Positions 1 to 8,750 of a DNA stretch of 64,000 nt are shown piece by piece. Each line of letters starts with the position of its first letter. Position 1 is the first letter of the stretch. This DNA is from Peptococcaceae bacterium 1109. Its GTDB lineage: Bacteria; Bacillota; Limnochordia; Darwinibacteriales; Darwinibacteriaceae. The stretch is from positions 310,001 through 374,000 of the forward strand of contig LDJB01000002.1 of assembly GCA_001028815.1 (NCBI GenBank), written 5' to 3'. The notes beneath the pieces were generated by a model. That model worked only from the letters and a program-made list of their open reading frames with translations. It was not told the DNA's origin and ran no database searches. Made by a program: the position numbers and the translations under genes.

Positions 1-1481
1 CCATCTTCCCCACCATTGGGGAAGAATTCCTACCCAATTTTGATGAGGGCTTCCTCAACTTGACCTTTACCTTGCCCGCTGGACGCACCATCGACATGGT
101 AAAGGAGGAAGTTGCTGCTATCGAAGGGGCCATCTTGGCTGTGCCGGGAGTCGCGGGAGTATCAAGCCAAGCTGGTGATCAGGGGGACACTGACATCTCC
201 AGCCTGATTACAGGAACAGGCAACAACGTGGTGGTCATGTCCGTTCGGCTTGAGCCCGCGAATAAACGAAGTCGTTCCAGCTCTGAGATCGCCAATGAAG
301 TTCGGCAGGTCTTGTTTGATGCTAATGTGATCCGCTCTGTTGTAGTGGAGTCGTCCCTGTTCGGCACATCGGCCTCAAGCATTCTCTCGCCCCGGTTAGT
401 GATCGAAACAAGGGGTGACAGCATGGAACCCCTGAAAGAGGTCGCCGAACAGATCAAAGCAGAACTGCACAAAATTCCCGGTTTGCTGGAGATCGATGAC
501 AGCTGGGCCCAGGCCAATGAAGGGCTCTTCCTTGAAGTAGATACAGCCCGGAGTATTCTTGGAGGATTTACCGCAGGGCAAGTCGGGCTGGGAGTCCACT
601 ACGCCACCTCCGGCCTGAAGGCCACAGATGTCACCATTGACGGGCGGACTCTCCCGGTAATGCTCAGGCCCAGGCAGGTCTTTGAATCGGTGGAAGACCT
701 CTTGGCAGCGGAAGTCTTCTCTCCTGTTTCCATCGCGGGCTTTGGCGAGAACCCCATTGTCTTGGGGGAAGTGGCAGAGGCCAAAACGGAGCTGATTCCG
801 CCTACCATCCAGCGGACCGACCGGATGTATACTTTGAACATCAGCGCCAACCTAGGGGATAACGACCTGTCCTGGGTTACCGCTCAGGCAGAAAAGCTTA
901 TCGCCGGGCTTGGCCTTCCGGAAAATGTCCAAGTGCGTATCGGCGGGCTTCAAGAGGTGATCGATGAGTCCCTCAGCGAGCTGTACTTCGCTGTAGGCCT
1001 CGCAGTTATCTTGGTCTTCCTAGTAATGGCCGCCCAGTTTGAGTCTTTTGCCCAGCCCCTGATCATCATGGTGGCCATTCCCTTAGCCCTCATCGGGTCC
1101 ATTTTTGGCCTGTGGATCACTGATAACAACATCGGGATTATCTCCATGATCGGTATGATCGTGCTGGTGGGTATCGTGGTGAACAACACCATCGTCTTGG
1201 TGGACTTCATAAACCAGCGGCGGCGGGAAGGATCCACAGTACGCGATGCCGTTCGGGAAGCCTGCGTAGTAAGGCTGCGGCCCATTCTCATGACCACCAT
1301 CACCACCGTCTTGGGCATGGTGCCTCTGGCCATGGGTTGGGGCGAGGGCGCGGAGTTCCAGCGGGCCCTGGCCGTTACCGTCATTGGAGGGCTTACGAGC
1401 TCTACAATTCTTATCCTGTTTGTCGTGCCCATCGTGTACAGCTTGATCCAGCGGGATAAGCCGCTGCAGTCGAACCAGTAA
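1..1481 (+). CDS. RND-family efflux transporter, C-terminal half (partial)
   Basis: The frame is open from the window edge (first full codon at base 3) to TAA at 1479-1481, giving 492 residues, so the N-terminal half is cut off. The visible part starts with the second periplasmic porter loop (motif GEEFLPNFDEG) and ends with the C-terminal membrane bundle: AAQFESFAQP, then GIVVNNTIVLVDF, then RLRPILMTTITT, all typical of AcrB/HAE-type proton-driven pumps. In AcrB this half is about 480 residues, so the C-terminus looks complete. The proton-relay aspartates lie in the missing half. Substrate unknown; a membrane-fusion partner is expected upstream, outside the window. Confidence 0.93.
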   Translation, partial: IFPTIGEEFLPNFDEGFLNLTFTLPAGRTIDMVKEEVAAIEGAILAVPGVAGVSSQAGDQGDTDISSLITGTGNNVVVMSVRLEPANKRSRSSSEIANEVRQVLFDANVIRSVVVESSLFGTSASSILSPRLVIETRGDSMEPLKEVAEQIKAELHKIPGLLEIDDSWAQANEGLFLEVDTARSILGGFTAGQVGLGVHYATSGLKATDVTIDGRTLPVMLRPRQVFESVEDLLAAEVFSPVSIAGFGENPIVLGEVAEAKTELIPPTIQRTDRMYTLNISANLGDNDLSWVTAQAEKLIAGLGLPENVQVRIGGLQEVIDESLSELYFAVGLAVILVFLVMAAQFESFAQPLIIMVAIPLALIGSIFGLWITDNNIGIISMIGMIVLVGIVVNNTIVLVDFINQRRREGSTVRDAVREACVVRLRPILMTTITTVLGMVPLAMGWGEGAEFQRALAVTVIGGLTSSTILILFVVPIVYSLIQRDKPLQSNQ

Positions 1482-1499
1482 ACAGCAAATAATAAACAA

Positions 1500-1541
1500 G
1501 GCCGTGCATTGGCTCCTGGAGCCCTTGCACGGCCTCTTTTT
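1500..1541. terminator. Bidirectional intrinsic terminator
   Basis: Perfect 9-bp stem (GGCCGTGCA at 1500-1508 with TGCACGGCC at 1526-1534) followed on the plus strand by TCTTTTT. It sits between the convergent RND gene and the amidohydrolase; the minus-strand exit (CTTGTTTATT) is also T-rich, so it can serve both. Confidence 0.85.
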
Positions 1542-1547
1542 CGCGCT

Positions 1548-3107
1548 TTATCTTTCGTACACGCATTCTCCCTCCACGAACGTTGCTGCAACACGAGTTT
1601 CCTTGAGAATCTCTGGGCTGCCCGCGGCTAAAATATCCTGGGTAAGGACGGTGAAGTCTGCAAGCATCCCCGGGGCGAGCACCCCGCGATAGTCCTCTTC
1701 GCCAGCGGCGTAAGCTCCACCATAGGTGAAAGCTCGGAGGGCATCCCACATGGAGACTGCTTCCTCCCCATACCAAGGCTCCGTCTCCGGTTCATCCCAG
1801 CGCTTTCGAGCAACTGCGCTGTACATCCCTTTGAGGACGTCCGCTTCCTCCACCGGTGCATCAGAGCCAAAGGCGAGGTGAGTACCTTGCCTGAGGAGGC
1901 TTTGGAAGGGATAGGCCCAGCGGGAGCGGCCTCCCCAGTACCTATCAGCCATATAGCGGTCCTGGGGGCACTGAATGGGCTGCATTGAGGCAACGATGTT
2001 GAGTTCCGCGAGGCGGGGGATGTCTGCGCTGTTTAGCAGCTGAACATGTTCGATGCGGTTACGGAGGCCCTTGTCCCCGTGCGCGGCCAAGGCATCTAGA
2101 ACTGCCCGGTTCCCGGCATCCCCAATCGCGTGCACCGCCACGGGAAGGCCCCATCTATTTGCTTCCCTGACCAAGGCTGAGAGCTCCTCTAGGGACAAGG
2201 TAGGCAAGCCATACCCACCCTCCCCCTCATAGGGATCCAGCATCCACGCTGTGCGGGCCCCTAAGGCCCCATCGGCAAAATCCTTTACCGCGCCCACTCT
2301 TAAGAAGCGGTCGCCGAAGCCGCCCCTTATCCCCATTCCTTTGGCGTGGGAGAGGCTCGCAGCTGGGATGGCCAGCCAGACCTTGAGAGTCAGATCCCGC
2401 CCTTCTCTGTACTGCTGGAGAGCAGAGAGGGCGTGTTCATCGCCCATATCGTGCACTGCCACAATCCCATAGCTGTGGAAGAGATCCACTGCATCTTTAA
2501 TGGCCTTCTCCCGGAGCTTAGGGCTGGGAGGGGGTATCTTACCCGCCACTAGGGAGATGGCATTTTCCATCAACAGCCCTGTAGTCTCACCAGAGCTATC
2601 CCGCTCAATCAGGCCGTGTTTGGGATTTGGCGTCTCGCTGGTAATTCCGCATGCTTGCAGAGCAGCGCTGTTTACCCACATTAGGTGCCCGTCCTTGGCT
2701 GTTAGGGCCACCGGGGCCAAAGGCGCAACCTCGTCCAGCCACGCCTTGTGGGGCCTTCCCTCCGGCCAGTTGTTGAAGTTGAAACCCCGCCCTATGATCC
2801 AAGAACCAGCCGGGGCTTGTTCAGCGCTGGCCTTTACTTTCCCCAAGACCTCAGCCAGTGATAAGCCCTGCAGCTGCAGGCTCTGCAGTTGCAACCCTAA
2901 GCCTATAAGGTGCACATGGGCGTCAGTAAATCCAGGATAGGTGAAGTTCCCCCCAAGGTCAATGTATCTTGGGCGGTACGCCACTGCTTCTAGACTGTCA
3001 CGGGTGCCCAGGGCAGCTATTCTCCCATCCCTTACCAGGAACGCGGAAGCCCATGCCCCCGGCTCAGCGAGGGTATACACACGGGTGTTGTAGAAGATTT
3101 TGTCCAC
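1548..3107 (-). CDS. YtcJ-like amidohydrolase
   Basis: 519-residue metal-dependent hydrolase of the amidohydrolase superfamily, YtcJ/Amidohydrolase_3 group. The N-terminal metal pair HxH is in DAHVHLIG (H64, H66); later motifs are HAIGDAGNRAV, RIEHVQ and the C-terminal metal aspartate region FGSDAPV. Length matches YtcJ (about 530). GTG start with a GGGGGA-type ribosome site just upstream. No signal peptide, so probably cytoplasmic. Substrates of this group are mostly unknown (amides, imides or N-acyl compounds). It lies 32 nt after a terminator that follows trxA and has no clear promoter of its own, so expression may depend on readthrough. Confidence 0.9.
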   Translation of the reverse strand: MDKIFYNTRVYTLAEPGAWASAFLVRDGRIAALGTRDSLEAVAYRPRYIDLGGNFTYPGFTDAHVHLIGLGLQLQSLQLQGLSLAEVLGKVKASAEQAPAGSWIIGRGFNFNNWPEGRPHKAWLDEVAPLAPVALTAKDGHLMWVNSAALQACGITSETPNPKHGLIERDSSGETTGLLMENAISLVAGKIPPPSPKLREKAIKDAVDLFHSYGIVAVHDMGDEHALSALQQYREGRDLTLKVWLAIPAASLSHAKGMGIRGGFGDRFLRVGAVKDFADGALGARTAWMLDPYEGEGGYGLPTLSLEELSALVREANRWGLPVAVHAIGDAGNRAVLDALAAHGDKGLRNRIEHVQLLNSADIPRLAELNIVASMQPIQCPQDRYMADRYWGGRSRWAYPFQSLLRQGTHLAFGSDAPVEEADVLKGMYSAVARKRWDEPETEPWYGEEAVSMWDALRAFTYGGAYAAGEEDYRGVLAPGMLADFTVLTQDILAAGSPEILKETRVAATFVEGECVYER

Positions 3108-3138
3108 AAGCGGTCCCCCGTTTCTCTACCGGATCTAC

Positions 3139-3167
3139 AAAAAGGGCCCTGAGCAATGCCCAGAGCC
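3139..3167 (-). terminator. Intrinsic terminator after trxA
   Basis: On the minus strand, GGCTCTG and CAGGGCC form a 7-bp stem with one G-U pair, followed by CTTTTTG. It lies between trxA and the amidohydrolase start. Confidence 0.7.
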
Positions 3168-3183
3168 AGATTTACAAGCCGCC

Positions 3184-3510
3184 TTAGGCGGTCACTTCAT
3201 CCAAGAGTTCTGTATAGCGTGCCTTTGGCTGGACCCCCACGATGGTTTCCACAGGGTCTCCGTCACTAAACAGCATGATGGTGGGGATGCTCATGATACT
3301 GTACCGTCCCACGACCTCAGTTACTTGGTCAACGTTGATTTTCGCAAACTTCACTTTGTCCCCATATTCCTCGGCTAATTCTTCAAACACAGGTGCGATC
3401 ATGCGGCACGGCCCGCACCACACGGCCCAAAAGTCCACTAAGACAGGAACATCGCTTTCCAAAACTTCCTGTTCGAAGTTGCTGTCATCCACTTCAATGA
3501 TGTGCGCCAT
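3184..3510 (-). CDS. trxA: Thioredoxin
   Basis: 108-residue thioredoxin with the redox site WCGPC (C32, C35) after FWAV, and cis-proline region SIPT. It reduces disulfides in cytoplasmic proteins using thioredoxin reductase, which is not in this window. Two in-frame ATGs lie 6 nt apart at 3516 and 3510. The Shine-Dalgarno AGGAGG (3523-3518) leaves only 1 nt before the first but 7 nt before the second, so I start at 3510. It has its own strong promoter and terminator and appears monocistronic. Confidence 0.97.
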   Translation of the reverse strand: MAHIIEVDDSNFEQEVLESDVPVLVDFWAVWCGPCRMIAPVFEELAEEYGDKVKFAKINVDQVTEVVGRYSIMSIPTIMLFSDGDPVETIVGVQPKARYTELLDEVTA

Positions 3511-3540
3511 TTCCATCCCTCCTCATTGTGAAACACTTAA

Positions 3541-3570
3541 ATTATAGCCCATGTTGGAAAGGGTTGTCAA
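3541..3570 (-). promoter_or_regulatory. Sigma-A promoter of trxA
   Basis: Minus strand TTGACA (3570-3565), 18-bp spacer, TATAAT (3546-3541). Both hexamers are perfect. The predicted start is near 3534, giving a leader of about 24 nt. The -35 overlaps the last bases of the upstream small ORF. Confidence 0.88.
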
Positions 3571-3791
3571 AATCTATCCCTCAGCTGCTTGAGCTTTTCT
3601 GCGGCAAAGATGGCCCCCAACGCACCTCCCAGAAAGAGCTGAACTTGACCCAAGGGGCTACAGCGGAGTACAGCCCCGCCGGCGCTTATGAGCGCTGCCG
3701 CGGCGAAGCAGTTCAGCCACAATCCTACCCCTGCCCGTGCTCCGATATACAAGCAAATACTTAGGATGAGCCACATCTGCCACCATTCCAC
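3567..3791 (-). CDS. Small hydrophobic protein, unknown function
   Basis: 74-residue ORF, GTG start, with AGGAGG at 3806-3801 about 9 nt upstream. It has two likely membrane helices (roughly residues 5-20 and 30-62, the latter split by a Cys-Ser-Pro turn) and a basic C-terminal end rich in Lys and Arg. I do not recognise a family. It sits between trxA and the divergent penicillin-binding protein. The ribosome site and the membrane pattern support it being real; no promoter is clear. Confidence 0.5.
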   Translation of the reverse strand: MEWWQMWLILSICLYIGARAGVGLWLNCFAAAALISAGGAVLRCSPLGQVQLFLGGALGAIFAAEKLKQLRDRF

Positions 3792-3820
3792 CTTTTACCA
3801 CCTCCTACCTGCTTGTAGGG

Positions 3821-3848
3821 TATGCGCATGCAGGCATCCCTATGCGCA
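3821..3848. repeat. Direct repeat of TATGCGCA, 20-bp period
   Basis: TATGCGCA occurs at 3821-3828 and again at 3841-3848. Each copy holds the palindrome TGCGCA, so the pair is both a direct and an inverted repeat. It lies between two divergent genes, upstream of the PBP ribosome site, and could be an operator; no regulator is identified. Confidence 0.4.
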
Positions 3849-3875
3849 GATACTACATTAAGAGGAGGCAGTCAT

Positions 3876-6143
3876 ATGTGGAACTTCATTCGGCGCCGAT
3901 GGTATCTGATTCTAGCAGCCTTAGTTTTGCTGCTTGCCATTCCCACTGCAATCCTTTTTACCCGCAGCATGCGCATGGTCCGGGAGCATGCTGCAACCCG
4001 CACCTTGGAGCCCGCGGTCATCTATGACCGCAACGGAGAGCTCATCGAGCGCCTGGGCCAGCAGGGGGAGATAGTTAGGCTTGAAGAGGTGCCGGAACAC
4101 CTCAAAGAGGCAGTTGTGGCTGTGGAAGACGCCCGATTTTACCGCCACCGGGGCGTGGATGTGGTGGGCGTCTTGCGCGCCTTTTGGGCCAACCTCCGAT
4201 CCGGGCGCAAGGCTCAAGGGGCCAGCACCATTACCATGCAGCTTGCCCGGAACATCTTCCTTTACCCGGATAAAACCTGGAGCCGCAAGATTCAAGAAGC
4301 GTTCTTAGCCGTGGCCCTAGAGTCACAGTACTCCAAGGATGAAATCTTAGAAATGTACCTCAACCAGACCTATTTCGGAGAGGGAGCCTATGGCGTGGCT
4401 GCCGCGGCTCGTATCTATTTCAACAAACCCGTATCGGAGCTGGATCTCGCGGAGAGCGCCCTTATTGCTGGCCTGCCCCAGGCCCCTTCCCGGTACTCGC
4501 CTTATGCTCACCTAGAGGAAGCCCGGGAGCGGCGCAGCGTAGTGCTGCAGCGCATGGTATCGGTCGGGGCCATCAGCCAAGAAGAGGCCGAGCGTGCAGA
4601 GAACCAGCGCATTTCCCTTCAGCGCCGCACCGGCGGCAGGGCCAGGTACTTCGTTGACTGGCTCACTAATGTGCTCATTGCTGAGCTTGGGGAAACCGCG
4701 GTTTTTCAAGGCGGGTTAAAAGTACACACCACCTTAAGTCTGGACTACCAAGCCGCGGCGGAAGCTGCCTTGGGTAATCAGAACAACCAAGGGGCGTTAG
4801 TGGCCCTCGATCCCAAGACAGGTGGTATCTTAGCCATGGTAGGAGGGCGGGATTACCGGCAAAGCCAGTTTAACCGAGCTACGCAAGCCCGGCGCCAACC
4901 AGGGTCTGCAATGAAACCGATCATCTACGCGGCCGCGTTAAAAGACGGATGGAAGGTAAACACGCTGGTAGATGATACCCGCCGCAGCTACTCAGGGTAT
5001 GAACCAAAGAACTACAATGACCAATACTGGGGGCGGCTCACCATGAAGCACGCCCTGGCCATGTCCCTCAACAGCGCCGCGGTGTGGACCCTCAATGAGA
5101 TCGGCGTGGATAAAGCTATTCAGTTCGCTCAGGACGTGGGTTTGAGCCTCCACCAGGATGACCGCAACCTTGCCCTTGCCTTGGGCGGGCTAACTCACGG
5201 CGTCTCTCCACTGGCCCTTGCAGGAGCCTACAGCATCTTCCCCAGCGGCGGGACCTTCTACGAGCCAAATGCCATTCTCAACGTTATTGACAATGAGGGC
5301 AAGGAAGTGCTCCGCCAGCCAACCACGGGCAAGCAAGTGCTCACCGAGGAACAGGCCTATCTCATGACAGACATGCTCCGCGCGGTGATGGAATACGGTA
5401 CGGGGCGGTCCATAGAAGCTGCAGTACCTGCGGCAGGAAAGACGGGGACTACGAATGACAATGTAGATCTGTGGTTTGTAGGCTACACGCCCGAGATTGT
5501 GTGTGCGGTGTATGTAGGAAACGATGACCGGACTCCCGTTGAAGGCAGCGGATCGGAAACGGCTGGTGCCATCTGGTGGGACTTCCTAGAGCAGGTGGTA
5601 GATCTGGAAGAACCCCCAGACTTCCCTGTCCCAGGGAACGTTGACACGGGGATCATGATTGAAATCTTTTCAGGGCTCCTGGCCACCGAGCGCTGCCGAA
5701 ACATCGAATACGATGCCTTTATCAAAGGCACCGCACCAACAGAATACGCACCCTGTGCCTTCCCGCCAGCCCCGGAAGCAGGAGAAGAGCCCGAAGAAGA
5801 GCCTCTGGAACCTGAAGTGCCTGAGGAACCTCTAGAACCTGAGCCTGAGCCTGAGCCAGAACCTGAACCTGAGCCACAACCTGAACCAGAACCTGAACCA
5901 GAACCTGAACCAGAACCGCCCGAAGAAGAGGAACCCATACTTCCAGTAGAGCCGGCGCCCCCTGAGGCGCCGGCGGAACCTGTAGAGCCTCCACCTGAGG
6001 CTCCTGAAGTGCCTATCGAGCCGGAAGCACCCGCCCAACCCGAACAGCCCCCAGAAACCCCGCCGGAGACTCCACCCACGCCCGTACAGCCCACAGAGCC
6101 CGTAGGACCTATAGAGCCCATGGAGCCTTCTGAAGCCGCGTAA
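3876..6143 (+). CDS. Class A penicillin-binding protein (PBP1A type)
   Basis: 755-residue bifunctional cell-wall synthase: glycosyltransferase plus DD-transpeptidase, anchored by one N-terminal helix (about residues 9-30). The GT51 domain carries EDARFYRHRG (catalytic Glu near 83) and GASTITMQLARN (near 114). The transpeptidase has SAMK (S344, K347), SLN (S397-N399) and KTGT (from K522). From about residue 634 the protein is a low-complexity Glu/Pro tail with Pro-Glu repeats, probably exposed outside the cell. I start at ATG 3876, preceded by AGAGGAGG, rather than the upstream ATG at 3822, which lacks a ribosome site and would put 18 polar residues before the anchor. Confidence 0.96.
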   Translation: MWNFIRRRWYLILAALVLLLAIPTAILFTRSMRMVREHAATRTLEPAVIYDRNGELIERLGQQGEIVRLEEVPEHLKEAVVAVEDARFYRHRGVDVVGVLRAFWANLRSGRKAQGASTITMQLARNIFLYPDKTWSRKIQEAFLAVALESQYSKDEILEMYLNQTYFGEGAYGVAAAARIYFNKPVSELDLAESALIAGLPQAPSRYSPYAHLEEARERRSVVLQRMVSVGAISQEEAERAENQRISLQRRTGGRARYFVDWLTNVLIAELGETAVFQGGLKVHTTLSLDYQAAAEAALGNQNNQGALVALDPKTGGILAMVGGRDYRQSQFNRATQARRQPGSAMKPIIYAAALKDGWKVNTLVDDTRRSYSGYEPKNYNDQYWGRLTMKHALAMSLNSAAVWTLNEIGVDKAIQFAQDVGLSLHQDDRNLALALGGLTHGVSPLALAGAYSIFPSGGTFYEPNAILNVIDNEGKEVLRQPTTGKQVLTEEQAYLMTDMLRAVMEYGTGRSIEAAVPAAGKTGTTNDNVDLWFVGYTPEIVCAVYVGNDDRTPVEGSGSETAGAIWWDFLEQVVDLEEPPDFPVPGNVDTGIMIEIFSGLLATERCRNIEYDAFIKGTAPTEYAPCAFPPAPEAGEEPEEEPLEPEVPEEPLEPEPEPEPEPEPEPQPEPEPEPEPEPEPPEEEEPILPVEPAPPEAPAEPVEPPPEAPEVPIEPEAPAQPEQPPETPPETPPTPVQPTEPVGPIEPMEPSEAA

Positions 6144-6144
6144 A

Positions 6145-6180
6145 AAGAAAAAACCCGGGAGTTCCCGGGTTCGTTTGCTT
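6145..6180. terminator. Bidirectional terminator between PBP1A and rpsI
   Basis: Perfect 9-bp stem AACCCGGGA (6152-6160) with TCCCGGGTT (6163-6171). The minus-strand exit is TTTTTTCTTTTTA, making it a strong end for the rplM-rpsI transcript; the plus exit (CGTTTGCTT) is weaker. Confidence 0.88.
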
Positions 6181-6185
6181 GCAGT

Positions 6186-6590
6186 TTAACGCTTGGAGAA
6201 TTGAGGCGCTCTGCGGGCTTTCTTCAAGCCGTACTTCTTCCGCTCCTTCATCCGCGGGTCGCGGGTTAAGTAGCCAGCTTTCTTCAGAGGAGCACGCAGT
6301 TCGTTGTCAACGGTCAAAAGCGCACGGGCAATACCATGGCGGATCGCGCCTGCTTGTCCAGTGGTACCGCCACCGTGGACGTTGACGATAACGTCATACT
6401 TATTCTCTGTATTGGTGAGGACTAGAGGCTGGCGGACGATAGTGCGCAGTACCTCTCTCCCGAAATACTCGTCGATACTCCTCTTGTTAATGGTGATGTT
6501 GCCATTACCTGGGAGAATCCGTACACGAGCGACTGCCTTCTTCCTGCGGCCGGTGCCGTTATGCGCTTCTCTCTTTGGAATAACGTCCAT
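6186..6590 (-). CDS. rpsI: 30S ribosomal protein S9 (uS9)
   Basis: 134 residues, with the family N-terminal [13 protein letters not shown], the YFGRE segment and the basic C-terminal tail ending SKR that reaches the P-site tRNA in the 30S head. ATG start with GGGAGGGAG about 8 nt upstream. It follows rplM by 37 nt, the classic L13-S9 pair, and is the last gene before a strong terminator. Confidence 0.98.
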   Translation of the reverse strand: MDVIPKREAHNGTGRRKKAVARVRILPGNGNITINKRSIDEYFGREVLRTIVRQPLVLTNTENKYDVIVNVHGGGTTGQAGAIRHGIARALLTVDNELRAPLKKAGYLTRDPRMKERKKYGLKKARRAPQFSKR

Positions 6591-6627
6591 CTAGTCTCCC
6601 TCCCTTCGCATTGGGATTATCTCGCAA

Positions 6628-7062
6628 TCAATATTTAAGTTCTAACGTTTCAGGTTGTTGTGCCGCATGTGGATGCTGATCACCAGCATAGATCTTCAAC
6701 TTCTTGATCAACTTGCGGCCCAAGCGGTTGTGAGGAAGCATACCCCAGACAGCTGCTCGAATGACGCGCTCTGGATGGCGCCGCAACAGGTCGCCTGCGG
6801 TAATCTCCTTAATTCCACCTGGATACCCACTGTGCCGGTAGTATTTCTTATCCTGAAGTTTCTTGCCTGTCAAGTGGATCTTCTCTGCGTTGATGATGAT
6901 CACGTGATGGCCTGTGTCTACATGTGGTGTATACGTAGGTAAGTGCTTACCCTTCAGGATAGCAGCAACCTGAGAGGCTAACCGGCCCAATGTTTGATCT
7001 TTGGCATCGATAACGTACCACTGACGTGTTACTTCACTGGGTTTTGCCATATAGGTCTTCAT
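6628..7062 (-). CDS. rplM: 50S ribosomal protein L13 (uL13)
   Basis: 144 residues with the family motifs [25 protein letters not shown] and [10 protein letters not shown]. An early-assembly 50S protein. I use ATG 7062, placed 8 nt after GGGGGG; an upstream in-frame TTG at 7086 has no ribosome site. A 112-nt gap separates it from truA and may hold its own promoter and leader. Confidence 0.98.
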   Translation of the reverse strand: MKTYMAKPSEVTRQWYVIDAKDQTLGRLASQVAAILKGKHLPTYTPHVDTGHHVIIINAEKIHLTGKKLQDKKYYRHSGYPGGIKEITAGDLLRRHPERVIRAAVWGMLPHNRLGRKLIKKLKIYAGDQHPHAAQQPETLELKY

Positions 7063-7127
7063 GTGGGATTCCCCCCTTTGCTTCAACAGTTCATCTAGTA
7101 AACCAGATTAGGAAACGAAACGGGGCA

Positions 7128-7157
7128 ATCGTATCCTTCTCAGGCTGTTACAAGCAA
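7128..7157 (-). promoter_or_regulatory. Possible promoter of rplM-rpsI
   Basis: Minus strand TTGCTT (7157-7152), 18-bp spacer, TACGAT (7133-7128), in the truA-rplM gap. Both boxes deviate from consensus. If used, the leader is about 58 nt. Confidence 0.4.
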
Positions 7158-7174
7158 AATCGCCAACTATCATT

Positions 7175-7939
7175 TTACAGCACCCGTGGGTGCGTGTCAA
7201 GTTCATATTCCACTCTTTCCAGTACTAACCCCACTGCTGGCGCGGTTGGCCCAGCCAGGCTTCGCTCCCCAGTTTGGAGCACTTCGGCCACGGACTCGAT
7301 GGGCCGCCTGCCTAAGCCGATTTCCAGCAAAGTGCCTACAATGCTCCGCACCATGTTGTAGAGAAAACCATCGGCGGTAAAGCGCATGGCCTTCACCCGG
7401 CTGGAGGTATCAAGTTCAACACTGAACATGGTACGGACCGTGGTTTTCACGCTGCTCCCAGTAGAGGCAAACCCTGCGAAATCATGGGTGCCCACTAAGA
7501 GAGCGGCTGCTTTTTCCACCAAGCCCCACTCTAAGGGTTCTGGGACCCAGAAGGCAAAGCGCCTCAAGAAGACATCAGTAGTGGGCCCATGGTAGATCTG
7601 GTACCGATAGGTCTTCCGCACCGCACTGTAGCGAGCGTGAAAGTCGCTGGGAACCAGCTCCGCCCCAATAACCCTAATGCTTGGGGGGAGAAGGCTGTTC
7701 ATGGCCACAGGAATGCGGGGCACAGGTACTGTGAGGCAGTCTGTCTTAAAGCTGACTACCTGTCCTTCAGCGTGCACGCCAGCATCTGTCCGGCCTGCCC
7801 CAACAATCCGGACAGGGCCCCTGGTCAGTACCTCTAAGGCGCTCTCCAGCTCCCCCTGCACGGTGGGAAGGCCGGGCTGGACTTGAAACCCTGCGAAATC
7901 GGTGCCGTCGTACTGCACCGTGAGGCGGAAGTTTTTCAC
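7175..7939 (-). CDS. truA: tRNA pseudouridine(38-40) synthase TruA
   Basis: 254 residues. It converts uridines 38-40 in the tRNA anticodon arm to pseudouridine. The catalytic aspartate is D52 in GRTDAGVHAEGQ; the C-terminal RFTADGFLYNMVRSIVGTLLEIG segment is typical (Y and R of the active site). I start at GTG 7939, preceded by AAGGGGGGTGG, not at 7981, which lies inside ecfT. The ribosome site overlaps the ecfT stop, so the two are probably translationally coupled; ecf-truA order is common in Bacillota. Confidence 0.96.
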   Translation of the reverse strand: MKNFRLTVQYDGTDFAGFQVQPGLPTVQGELESALEVLTRGPVRIVGAGRTDAGVHAEGQVVSFKTDCLTVPVPRIPVAMNSLLPPSIRVIGAELVPSDFHARYSAVRKTYRYQIYHGPTTDVFLRRFAFWVPEPLEWGLVEKAAALLVGTHDFAGFASTGSSVKTTVRTMFSVELDTSSRVKAMRFTADGFLYNMVRSIVGTLLEIGLGRRPIESVAEVLQTGERSLAGPTAPAVGLVLERVEYELDTHPRVL

Positions 7940-7952
7940 TTCACCACCCCCC

Positions 7953-8750
7953 TTAAAACAGCACACCCACCAGGACAACAAATGCGATAGACACCCCTAG
8001 GGCAATGGCATCTGCCTGGCCAAAATGGAGCTCCTTAAACTTAGTCCGCCCTTCACCGCCTCGATAGCCCCTAGCTTCCATAGCGATGGCCAGGTCGTCG
8101 GCGCGGCGGAAGGCATTCACGAACAGCGGTACCAACAGAGGAATAAGGCTCTTAGCCCGCTGCATCAGCCCGCCGCTTTGGAAATCTGCACCCCTCGCCA
8201 TTTGGGCCTTCATGATCTTCTCCGCCTCTTCAAGAAGGGTGGGAATGAACCGCAGGGCGATGGTCATCATCATAGCCAGTTCATGCGCGGGAACACCGAT
8301 ACGCTTTCCCGGTTTGAGCAAGCTCTCAATGCCGTCCGTAAGGTTGATGGGCGAAGTGGTCAAGGTGAGAAGCGAAGTCCCCATGACCAGAAGAGCCAGC
8401 CTCACCCCCATCATAACTCCTCGGAACAGGCCCTCCCAGGTCACCTCGATGAACCAAATCCGGAAAATGGGAGTGCCCTCAGTCATAAACAGGTGCAGCG
8501 ACACAGTGAGGAGGAGGATCACAAACAGCGGACGAAGCCCCCTCAGGATGATCCGCCAGGGAATCTCAGAGAGCTGCACAATCCCGAAAATGGCCACTGC
8601 GGCTAGGGCGTAACCTAGAAACGAGTCCACCATAAACAGTAGGACGATTAGCAGCACCGTACCAATGATCTTGGTGCGGGGATCCAGCCGATGGATGGCG
8701 GAGTTTCCGGGAATGTACTGACCGATGGTAATATTCTTAAACAGTGCCAT
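7953..8750 (-). CDS. ecfT: ECF transporter T component
   Basis: 265-residue integral membrane coupling protein of energy-coupling factor vitamin/metal importers. About five to six hydrophobic helices; the coupling-helix motifs appear as AMEARGYRG and the preceding MARGADF, both of the ARG type that contact the ATPases. The ATG overlaps the end of ecfA2 by 14 nt. No substrate-binding S component is encoded here, so this is a shared (group II) ECF module whose S subunits lie elsewhere. Confidence 0.95.
   Translation of the reverse strand: MALFKNITIGQYIPGNSAIHRLDPRTKIIGTVLLIVLLFMVDSFLGYALAAVAIFGIVQLSEIPWRIILRGLRPLFVILLLTVSLHLFMTEGTPIFRIWFIEVTWEGLFRGVMMGVRLALLVMGTSLLTLTTSPINLTDGIESLLKPGKRIGVPAHELAMMMTIALRFIPTLLEEAEKIMKAQMARGADFQSGGLMQRAKSLIPLLVPLFVNAFRRADDLAIAMEARGYRGGEGRTKFKELHFGQADAIALGVSIAFVVLVGVLF

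Noticed and set aside
950-1594. Minus-strand ORF of 214 codons opposite the RND pump
   Set aside because: Overlaps the pump and the bidirectional terminator; Met/Thr/Arg-rich shadow composition.
5483-6121. Long minus-strand Gly/Ser-rich ORF (212 codons, collagen-like look)
   Set aside because: It is the antisense of the Glu/Pro repeat tail of PBP1A; the composition follows from the repeats, and no ribosome site is present.
7063-7127. L13 leader regulatory RNA before rplM
   Set aside because: The position is right for a known L13 leader, but I could not establish its consensus structure by eye, and the promoter itself is weak.
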